Source: an uncultured Arenicella sp.
GTDB taxonomy: Bacteria > Pseudomonadota > Gammaproteobacteria > Arenicellales > Arenicellaceae
Assembly (NCBI GenBank): GCA_938045295.1
Contig: CALINO010000012.1
Coordinates: 1 to 64,000 of the forward strand
DNA length: 64,000 nt
Direction of reading: 5' to 3'
Both the position numbers and the translations under genes were made by a program. Positions 38,132 through 44,778 of this stretch are shown piece by piece (the stretch's first letter is position 1; each line of letters opens with the position of its first letter). The notes beneath the pieces were generated by a model. It searched no databases. It saw only the letters and a program-made list of their open reading frames with translations, and was not told where the DNA came from.

Positions 38132-38200
38132 ATGGAAATAATTGTTGGTGTGATCGGCGGCTTGGTTGCGAGTATTATTTTTCTTTGGCTAATAGGATGA
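38132..38200 (+). CDS. Possible 22-residue membrane peptide
   Basis: A short ORF (ATG 38132, TGA 38198) encodes a peptide starting MEIIVGVIGGLVAS, nearly all hydrophobic apart from one Glu near the N-terminus, with a Trp near the C-terminal end. This is the pattern of a single transmembrane microprotein. GGA lies about 8 bases upstream. It occupies the gap between divergent lipoprotein-type genes. There is no homology evidence. Confidence 0.35.
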   Translation: MEIIVGVIGGLVASIIFLWLIG

Positions 38201-38266
38201 GAGGCAGGGTTTAGGAATAAGGTATAAAAGAGCCGCGTGATATAAGTGCCACCGCCGCCGTGAAAA

Positions 38267-40975
38267 TCACGGGGTTATCTGCCCCACAAACCAGCCGCTG
38301 CCCCAAGCTGCCGCCCAAATTAAATTTTTGTTGTGAGGGTCGGGTTTGGCATCAATGATCTTGTCGTGATTGCCGAGGTTGCGGTTTACTTTGTTCCAGC
38401 TCTTGCCTTTATCTAACGACAGATACACCCCGGGGTTCATAAACTGGCGATCCATGCGCATTTGGTTGGCTACCGTTAGCACCAAAATTTTAGAATCAAT
38501 GGGCGAAGACTCCACTTGCAACACCGCCGGTGCTTTAAAAATTAATCGCCATGATTGGCCATTGTCAGCGCTTACCCAAGCGCCTCCCTCTTCATAATTG
38601 CCGTTATAAAAACCGCCTGCGCTTAGATAAAGCTCACTGGTGTTTTCATCAATAAAAATGTTGTTAACACTTTTGATTACCTCAGGTAATTCAACCCGCT
38701 GCCAGTGAGAGCCTTGATCTTTAGAAAAATACAAACCGCCATTTTCGTCACTGGTGGCGGCATATAAATGATTTGGGTTGTTGGGGTGCAAGACAATACG
38801 CCTTAGGCTAAAGCTTGAGTGAAAGCCATTATTGCTAACCTCCCACGTGTGGCCACCGTCTTTTGATCGCATAAACCCATAGCCGCCTTTAACCGGCTGC
38901 CTTCGCGGTGCGCGGTATATTTCTGAGAACGCATCCTTGGTTACCGCTAAATACATATTGTTGGGCTCTTTCGGGTCAATCAATAGTGAATTATGCGCTG
39001 GCATCATGTTTGGCGGGCCTTGAATAACCTTGCCCGATGCTTTCGATTGTTGCCCATCGGGCAGTTCGAATAAGGTGGCGATATTGCCCCATGTTTTGCC
39101 GCCGTCAACAGACTTTCTTAGTTTGCCGCGATGGTCTTGCCGCCACGAGGTGATAAAAATAACGTTAGGATCTTGAGGGTGAACTGCCATTGCACCAATA
39201 GACACCATGCCGTCAATATTGGTTTGCCCTTCTATTTGTTTCATTGGGGCGTAGTGCTTTTGCCCCCACTCACCCAGAGCAGTGCTTTGCCAAACCCCGT
39301 GTTCGCCACTGGCGAATAGACGGCGTTCAGCGATGCCGGTATCGAGCAACATAAACCGCCCCGGTAAATCACTGTTGCCTCGACCCACCCAAACATCACT
39401 TCCGGGGCTGGTTTCAAAGTCGTCAATTTGTTGCCAAGTTTTGCCCTTGTCCGTAGAGCGCTGGGTTTGTTGTGCCACACTAATAAATAAATCGCCTTGC
39501 TTATTTATGGTTAACAGCCGGTTGCCTTCTTTTTCAGCGTGCACATTCATGTAGGCCTGAACATGCGAAAATTCCACATTGGCATCGGTTGGATTGTTTC
39601 GTTCAGCCCAATAGTCTTGGTCTGGATTGTTTAACCAATAATGACCGTGCCGAGCCACAACTTTCCAAGTGTTGCCGCCGTCTAAACTTTGCCAAACTTC
39701 GCCCGGGCCAAAGGTTCGATCGTGCTTTTTGTTATAAGTTAGGTATATCTCATCATTATCGTTGGGGTTAACCGCCACACGATTAAACACGGGCAGAATA
39801 GACTTAGGTAACTCAGGGAAGCGTTGTTTGGCTTGCTCGCGAGTGATTCCAAACCAGTGTGAAATGGTTCTGTAATAACGTTTTATTTCTTCTGGGTAGT
39901 GTATGCGTTGCAGATTGATTGCGAGGTTGCCGCTGATATTTTGCCAACTGTTGCCACCGTCAGTGCTTTTAAATACACCACCGATTGAGCGCACCGAAGT
40001 GCCTGCTTCATGGTACACCGTTTGGTCAACGGTATAGAGCGTCCACTCTTGTTTGCCTTGTTCGAAATGCGAATACAGATCACGGGGCAGGTTGTTGGCT
40101 AAGCCGGTTGCGCTGGGCTGCCAATTAAGCCCGCCATCAACGCTTTTCATTACCCCATGATTGGTGGCCATTACTAATTCATTGGAGTTTAATGGGCTAA
40201 CAACGATTTTTCCCACGTCCAAGTCTGCCGGAAAATTCGCCTTTATTTTCTGCCAACTTCTACCTCGGTCTGAGGTTTTTACTATATAGCCGTAATCCGC
40301 GTAAGACAGAATATTGCCTTGTGGGCGTGCGCGCGAACGATGGTTTTCTTTTACATTGAAAAAGTCACCCGCGCCAACGTACCAAACCTTGTCATTGTTG
40401 GGGTCAACCGCAAGCTCATTTAAACGCTTACCAATCTGCTCGTCGTACCAGCCTTTCTTAAAAGCGAGTGGGTCATAAGGGTTGATGCCAGCGCTCTGAT
40501 AACTTGGCGAAAGTTCTGATAATTTGTGCCAACGTTTGCCTTGGTCTTTGCTTTCATACACCCAGCCGTTCCAATCAAGCGCCATGGCATAGTTGGGGTT
40601 TTGCTTAGAAAATTCTAAGTCAATCACCCGTTTCATTTGCTGGCCTAGAGAGTCGTGGTCTTGAATGCTATTCCATGATTGCCCACCATCCCAAGAGCCA
40701 TAGGCTACGTGCATATCCGGTGCCATAAACATCACGTTTGAATTATCAGGGTGTGTCCACAGTTTTTCGTTATACCCTGACAAGCCGGGGCCGACGTTTT
40801 TCCATTCAACTAATGAGGAAGATTCAAGCTTCTGCGTGCGCAGTTGCTCAAAATAATCTGCATTAACAGGTTTGTCGATTGAGTGCTCACAACCGCTTAG
40901 CAGCAATAAAAAGCACAAAATAAGTGAGTGAGGGGCGCGCTTGATACTCAGAGTGTTCCAACAAGAAAAAGACAT
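38267..40975 (-). CDS. Asp-box (BNR/sortilin-like) beta-propeller lipoprotein
   Basis: This is a predicted lipoprotein (902 aa from the ATG at 40975) with lipobox LLSGC. The body carries about twelve Asp-box motifs of the type S-x-D-x-G-x-x-W: SWDGGQSW, SKDQGKRW, TSDRGRSW, SVDGGLNW, STDGGNSW, SLDGGNTW, STDKGKTW, SVDGGKTW, SKDGGHTW, SKDQGSHW, SADNGQSW and SLDKGKSW. This spacing suggests two seven-bladed propellers, as in VPS10/sortilin or GH74-type folds. Neither a catalytic function nor a ligand is evident. The cell-surface location and large repeat structure would suit binding of a polymer or protein. Confidence 0.82.
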   Translation of the reverse strand: MSFSCWNTLSIKRAPHSLILCFLLLLSGCEHSIDKPVNADYFEQLRTQKLESSSLVEWKNVGPGLSGYNEKLWTHPDNSNVMFMAPDMHVAYGSWDGGQSWNSIQDHDSLGQQMKRVIDLEFSKQNPNYAMALDWNGWVYESKDQGKRWHKLSELSPSYQSAGINPYDPLAFKKGWYDEQIGKRLNELAVDPNNDKVWYVGAGDFFNVKENHRSRARPQGNILSYADYGYIVKTSDRGRSWQKIKANFPADLDVGKIVVSPLNSNELVMATNHGVMKSVDGGLNWQPSATGLANNLPRDLYSHFEQGKQEWTLYTVDQTVYHEAGTSVRSIGGVFKSTDGGNSWQNISGNLAINLQRIHYPEEIKRYYRTISHWFGITREQAKQRFPELPKSILPVFNRVAVNPNDNDEIYLTYNKKHDRTFGPGEVWQSLDGGNTWKVVARHGHYWLNNPDQDYWAERNNPTDANVEFSHVQAYMNVHAEKEGNRLLTINKQGDLFISVAQQTQRSTDKGKTWQQIDDFETSPGSDVWVGRGNSDLPGRFMLLDTGIAERRLFASGEHGVWQSTALGEWGQKHYAPMKQIEGQTNIDGMVSIGAMAVHPQDPNVIFITSWRQDHRGKLRKSVDGGKTWGNIATLFELPDGQQSKASGKVIQGPPNMMPAHNSLLIDPKEPNNMYLAVTKDAFSEIYRAPRRQPVKGGYGFMRSKDGGHTWEVSNNGFHSSFSLRRIVLHPNNPNHLYAATSDENGGLYFSKDQGSHWQRVELPEVIKSVNNIFIDENTSELYLSAGGFYNGNYEEGGAWVSADNGQSWRLIFKAPAVLQVESSPIDSKILVLTVANQMRMDRQFMNPGVYLSLDKGKSWNKVNRNLGNHDKIIDAKPDPHNKNLIWAAAWGSGWFVGQITP

Positions 40976-41093
40976 CAAATTACAAACCTATTTAGTTTTC
41001 CGTAACCCGGGGTGTGCATCAGCTTAACATGAGCGTGCCCATTAAGGTGCTATGAATAACACAACATAAGTTGCCTCTGAGTTTGCTAATTAA

Positions 41094-42821
41094 CTAACTC
41101 GATAATAAAAAATAAAGACAAACCAAATTGCTGATTAACAAAATAGTGGCCAACAATTTCCACGCCAGTAATGGGTTGCGTTCCACTAGCGGCCTGTGTT
41201 CGGTGCGACTCAGCGTGGCTTTGCTGGGTTTGCTCATCTCTTTTTCGAACTCAGAGAACGCGTCAAAGCGATTATTCGGGCGAGGGTCAAGTGCTTGCTT
41301 GAGTACACGATCAAGCCATTGCGGAAGGTCTTTTCTTGAGGTTTGGGTATTCAGCGGGCGGTATTTCCATTGGCTGTATTTTGTGGGGTGGTCGTGGCTG
41401 GACTTAACGCAGTTGTAAGGAGTGCCGCCACTGACCATTTCATACACAATGCTGGCTATAGAGAACAAATCCGAACGCCAAGAGCTGACTCGGTCAACCA
41501 ACACTTCGGGCGCAATATAGTGCATGTCACCCTCGGGCTGTTCCAGCTCATCGTTAATATTAATTTCATCAAGCCCCGCTATTTTTACCGTGCCTAAATC
41601 AATCAACATCACTCGGCCGTCGCGATCGATCATGAAGTTTTCGGGCTTAAGGTCGCGATGCACCATTTGGTGGCGTTTAAGTGTGCGAACTGGTTTCACC
41701 ATTTGTTCTAAAATTTGCCGCACTTGCTCAAGTTCGGGTTTGGGATTGTCGATCATCCATTGCCTAAGCGTTTGCCCCTCAATGTATTCACACGCGTGAT
41801 ACAAAAATTTGGTGTTGGGCGGTGGTGGGTTGATCGACACAATATGGGGGTGGCTTAATTTACGCCCAATCCATTGCTCACGAGCAAAACTCTCTCGGTA
41901 GTTTTGGTCGTCGGTAAAATTCAGCGAAGGTACTTTGAGCACCACTCGGGTGTCGGTATTTAGGTCTCGTGCTAAATACACATGGCTGCGGGTGCTGCGG
42001 TGCAGCATGTGTTTAATTTCGTAATGATCCAGCTTATTGCCAGCCTCTAATTCATGGGGAATTACCAACCCCGCGACGTCTGTAATGCGCTCGGTTAACC
42101 GTTCAATTGGTAGACCGTCAACGGTAACAATTAAGCAGCTCACATTGTCATCGCTGCCCGCATCCAGTGCTTGTTTAATTAAACGTTTGCTGGCGGTTTC
42201 AAGGTCTTCACTGTCATTAACGGCATCAATAAAATGCTCAGTTGATAGGTGTTCATGCAGCCCGTCGGTGGTGAGAAAAAAGACGTCACCTTCGTGCACT
42301 TTTACTGAGCTGTAATCAAGCTCTAGCTGGGGGTCAAAACCCAGTGCGCGAGTGAGAGAGTTACGCTCGCCCTGAAAAAATGAATGGTCACGCGTGAGTT
42401 GTTCAAGTTTGTTGTCACGCAAGCGGTATATGCGGCTGTCTCCAACGTGCAACAGGTGCGCGGTGTGCGACTTAATCACTAAGGTACTAAAAGTGGTGAC
42501 GTAACCGTCTTCACGAATGTGATTTTGGTGGCCTTGTCGATACAGCCACGCATTAATGGCGCTGATTACTTTTTTTGCCGACTGCTTAACCGTCCAATAA
42601 TCGGGGGTTGAAAAGTAGTCCATCGCAAAATTAGTGACCGCCGTCTGGCTCGCCACTTTTGCATTTCGGCTGTTACTTACCCCATCAGCAATGCAGGCTA
42701 CGCCGCCTTTGAATTTTCTGGCCGCGTGTTCGTCTGGAAGATGCGCGGTAAAGGCGTCTTGATTTTCTTCCTTGAGGCCTGCAACAGAGTGCCCGCCAAA
42801 TGAGAGTTTGAGTTTTTGCAT
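41094..42821 (-). CDS. Bifunctional PP2C phosphatase / Ser-Thr protein kinase 2
   Basis: This is a paralogue of the protein at 27628-29355, exactly 575 aa if started at the ATG at 42821 (the frame extends 17 codons further upstream). The PP2C domain has ENQDAF, CIADGVSNS, VGDSRIYRL, TTDGLHEHL and SDDNVSCLIV. The kinase has LKVP, HRDLKPEN and DLG in place of DFG; the glycine-rich loop is replaced by LHRSTRSHVYL. A C-terminal membrane helix ends the protein. It lies downstream of the MFS nitrate transporter, with a terminator-like hairpin between and no Shine-Dalgarno sequence. The P. aeruginosa nitrate cluster has one such gene in the same place. Confidence 0.92.
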   Translation of the reverse strand: MQKLKLSFGGHSVAGLKEENQDAFTAHLPDEHAARKFKGGVACIADGVSNSRNAKVASQTAVTNFAMDYFSTPDYWTVKQSAKKVISAINAWLYRQGHQNHIREDGYVTTFSTLVIKSHTAHLLHVGDSRIYRLRDNKLEQLTRDHSFFQGERNSLTRALGFDPQLELDYSSVKVHEGDVFFLTTDGLHEHLSTEHFIDAVNDSEDLETASKRLIKQALDAGSDDNVSCLIVTVDGLPIERLTERITDVAGLVIPHELEAGNKLDHYEIKHMLHRSTRSHVYLARDLNTDTRVVLKVPSLNFTDDQNYRESFAREQWIGRKLSHPHIVSINPPPPNTKFLYHACEYIEGQTLRQWMIDNPKPELEQVRQILEQMVKPVRTLKRHQMVHRDLKPENFMIDRDGRVMLIDLGTVKIAGLDEININDELEQPEGDMHYIAPEVLVDRVSSWRSDLFSIASIVYEMVSGGTPYNCVKSSHDHPTKYSQWKYRPLNTQTSRKDLPQWLDRVLKQALDPRPNNRFDAFSEFEKEMSKPSKATLSRTEHRPLVERNPLLAWKLLATILLISNLVCLYFLLSS

Positions 42822-42834
42822 GTCAATAAAAATA

Positions 42835-42864
42835 GGGCGTATACCGTGAGTGCAGTATACGCCC
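42835..42864 (-). terminator. Intercistronic hairpin before PP2C-kinase 2
   Basis: GGGCGTATAC and GTATACGCCC form a perfect 10-bp stem with a 10-base loop. Read on the minus strand it is followed by TATTTTTATT, then GAC and the kinase ATG. It lies 38 bases after the transporter stop and mirrors the arrangement at 27594-27627. Confidence 0.75.
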
Positions 42865-42902
42865 TTAATCAAGCCTAAGGCTTATCTTGTTGAGTGGTAA
42901 GT

Positions 42903-44369
42903 TTAGGTGACGTTAATTAACTGAACGTTACCGTCGGCATCCACTTCGGTCATATGTCCTTTGGGTTCTTCTAAAAATAGTAGTGATACAAAGCCGAGCA
43001 CCGCGGTGCCGGCGATGACTAAGAAAAACGTTGAAGCATCAACCATGGTGAAAATGGTTAAATAAACCACCGCACCCACATTACCGTAAGCGCCCGTCAT
43101 GCCAGCAATTTGGCCTGTTAGGCGGCGCTTAATTAATGGTACCACCGCAAACACCGCGCCTTCGCCGGCTTGCACGAAAAATGAGCAAGCCATTGCTGCG
43201 GCAACAGCCAAGTACAGTGGCCAAGAGCTATCTACCCATGACATGACCAAGTAACCAACAGCCAGACCAGCGGTCAAGATTAGCAAGGTTGACTTGCGTC
43301 CAAAGCGGTCAGACAACCAGCCGCCACCGGGTCGAGACATAAGGTTCATGAACGCGTAAGCCGAGGCAACCATGCCCGCTTTGACTGGGTCTAGGGTGAA
43401 AGTTTCAGCGAAAAACAACGGCAACATAGACACCACAGCCAGTTCTGAACCAAAGGTGGCGAAGTACAAAATGTTCAGTACCGCTACTTGTTTGAATTTA
43501 TAGCGGTGCATCTCAGGCACTTCTTCGGTTAGCACTGATTTGTTAACGCTAATCGCTTTGCTGCAATCAACAATAAACAATACCGCCAAGCCAATCCAAA
43601 TTGCGATGGCCGCAGTTTGTGACAATAGTGAAACGCCGTTCGGTGATAACTTCCACGTTAGTAATGACAGTGCACCATACAATGGCACCTTCATTATCAG
43701 CATTAAGATTAAGTCGTTTTTGCTGGTCACTTCCATCGCGCCAACATTTTTAGGCTTGAAATAAGTAGCGCCTTTGGGCGTGTCAGTAACACTGAAGAAA
43801 TAGACAAAAGAATAGAGAAAACACACTACGCCGGTTGCGCCAATAGCGTAGCGCCAGCCGTCATCGCCACCAAACCACAAGGCAACGGTTGGTAATGTGA
43901 ATGCCGCGGCGGCAGAACCGAAGTTGCCCCAGCCACCGTAAATACCTTCTGCAGTACCAAGCTCTTTCGGTGGAAACCATTCACTGACCATGCGAATGCC
44001 GATTACAAAGCCCGCACCAACAAAGCCTAATAAAAAGCGCGCTATGGCCGCTTGCTCAAACGAATTTGCCATGGCGAACATGAGGCAGGGTACCGATGAG
44101 ATCAGTAGCAATACCGAGTACACTTTGCGTGGCCCAAACATGTCGGTCATCATGCCGACAATGATTCTCGCTGGAATGGCCAGAGACACGTTCAGTAGTA
44201 ATAACGTTTTAATTTCACTGCTGGTGAGGCCTAGCGATTTTGCAATGGCTTGCAACATTGGCGCTAGATTAAACCACACCACAAAGGTGATAAAGAATGC
44301 GACCCAAGTCAGGTGCAATATTTTTATTTTGCCGCTGAACGACAGAAGGTTAAATTTGCTTTCACTCAT
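42903..44369 (-). CDS. narK: MFS nitrate/nitrite transporter (NarK/NasA type)
   Basis: This is an inner-membrane transporter of the nitrate/nitrite porter family (488 aa, twelve hydrophobic segments). It shows the two nitrate-signature-like Gly-rich stretches ([21 protein letters not shown] and [14 protein letters not shown]) and [13 protein letters not shown]. The sequence is of the single-unit type called NasA in Pseudomonas. It is transcribed divergently from nirB-nirD-nasA from a sigma54 promoter and is followed by PP2C-kinase 2. The leader contains a hairpin that includes the Shine-Dalgarno sequence. Confidence 0.95.
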   Translation of the reverse strand: MSESKFNLLSFSGKIKILHLTWVAFFITFVVWFNLAPMLQAIAKSLGLTSSEIKTLLLLNVSLAIPARIIVGMMTDMFGPRKVYSVLLLISSVPCLMFAMANSFEQAAIARFLLGFVGAGFVIGIRMVSEWFPPKELGTAEGIYGGWGNFGSAAAAFTLPTVALWFGGDDGWRYAIGATGVVCFLYSFVYFFSVTDTPKGATYFKPKNVGAMEVTSKNDLILMLIMKVPLYGALSLLTWKLSPNGVSLLSQTAAIAIWIGLAVLFIVDCSKAISVNKSVLTEEVPEMHRYKFKQVAVLNILYFATFGSELAVVSMLPLFFAETFTLDPVKAGMVASAYAFMNLMSRPGGGWLSDRFGRKSTLLILTAGLAVGYLVMSWVDSSWPLYLAVAAAMACSFFVQAGEGAVFAVVPLIKRRLTGQIAGMTGAYGNVGAVVYLTIFTMVDASTFFLVIAGTAVLGFVSLLFLEEPKGHMTEVDADGNVQLINVT

Positions 44370-44373
44370 GGTT

Positions 44374-44405
44374 GATACTCCAGTGTATCGTTGAACATCT
44401 TTGTT
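44374..44405 (-). promoter_or_regulatory. Leader hairpins of the MFS nitrate transporter gene
   Basis: On the minus strand AACA-AAGA-TGTT (44405-44394) is followed after 4 bases by GATAC-ACTGGA-GTATC (44389-44374). The second hexaloop has A at position 1 and G at position 4, and contains the probable Shine-Dalgarno GGAG, 8 bases before the ATG. It could be a NasT target or a simple translational gate. The first stem is too short to be convincing. Confidence 0.4.
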
Positions 44406-44440
44406 ACTTAAAAAAAGTTACTTAAAAAGTTACTTAAAAA
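44403..44440. repeat. Triple GTTACTTAAAAA direct repeat
   Basis: Three copies of GTTACTTAAAAA start at 44403, 44417 and 44429 in the untranslated leader of the MFS transporter gene. The spacing (14 and 12 bases) suggests local slippage or tandem duplication. Confidence 0.8.
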
Positions 44441-44463
44441 ATAAATGACGAGATCAACCCTCA

Positions 44464-44479
44464 AGCAATAAGCATGCCA
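44464..44479 (-). promoter_or_regulatory. sigma54 promoter of the MFS nitrate transporter
   Basis: On the minus strand TGGCATGCTTATTGCT fits the -24/-12 consensus and is identical to the FNT channel promoter. The start is near 44453 and the leader is about 84 nt. Confidence 0.85.
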
Positions 44480-44521
44480 CAAATAAGTCTAGCTTGAATT
44501 TGGCTTTATCTAACCATGCGT

Positions 44522-44567
44522 GCAATTCATTAGTGCAATGCACATCCAGTGTGCATTTTTATGGTGC
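44522..44567. promoter_or_regulatory. Array of NtrC-like sites shared by divergent sigma54 promoters
   Basis: Three dyads of the form GCAC-N7-GTGC lie in a row: GCAAT-N5-AGTGC (44522-44536, imperfect), GCACA-TCCAG-TGTGC (44540-44554, perfect dyad) and GCATT-N5-GGTGC (44553-44567, good right half). They lie about 60-135 bp from both the transporter and nirB starts, a proper enhancer position for both. Confidence 0.7.
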
Positions 44568-44629
44568 AAGCCAATGCTGTTTTGTTTGTCATGTCATTGG
44601 TAATGACTGTTAATAATGCAATTTAAAGT

Positions 44630-44645
44630 TGGCACGCAAATTGCT
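44630..44645 (+). promoter_or_regulatory. sigma54 promoter of nirB-nirD-nasA
   Basis: TGGCACGCAAATTGCT matches the sigma54 consensus exactly in both boxes. The start near 44656 gives a leader of about 123 nt. Confidence 0.9.
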
Positions 44646-44675
44646 TTGTCTAGAATATTCGGTGCCGTATAAGCG

Positions 44676-44767
44676 GGTAATGTTGAAACATGACCTCCGA
44701 ATTCTTCATCTAACTCCTCAGATGTTTGTTAATGGCGGCGGCCATTGTTGGTCGCCGCTCTTTTTTT
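44676..44767 (+). promoter_or_regulatory. nirB leader: two hairpins and an intrinsic terminator
   Basis: The leader has a hairpin GGTAATG-TTGAAA-CATGACC (44676-44695, one mismatch), a second hairpin CATCT / AGATG with an 8-base loop (44707-44724), and a strong terminator with stem GCGGCGGCC / GGTCGCCGC (44735-44758), loop ATTGTT, then CTCTTTTTTT. The terminator ends 11 bases before the nirB ATG. This is the layout of NasT/NasR-type leader attenuation, though the hexaloops lack the A1/G4 pattern. Confidence 0.8.
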
Positions 44768-44778
44768 AGGCTAGAAAT

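Noticed and set aside
44403-44440. GTTACTTAAAAA repeats as replication iterons
   Set aside because: Only three short AT-rich copies lie within a transcript leader, with no replication protein or DnaA boxes nearby.
44676-44724. nirB leader hairpins as a canonical ANTAR motif
   Set aside because: The loops do not satisfy A at position 1 and G at position 4, and the second loop has eight bases; kept only as leader hairpins.
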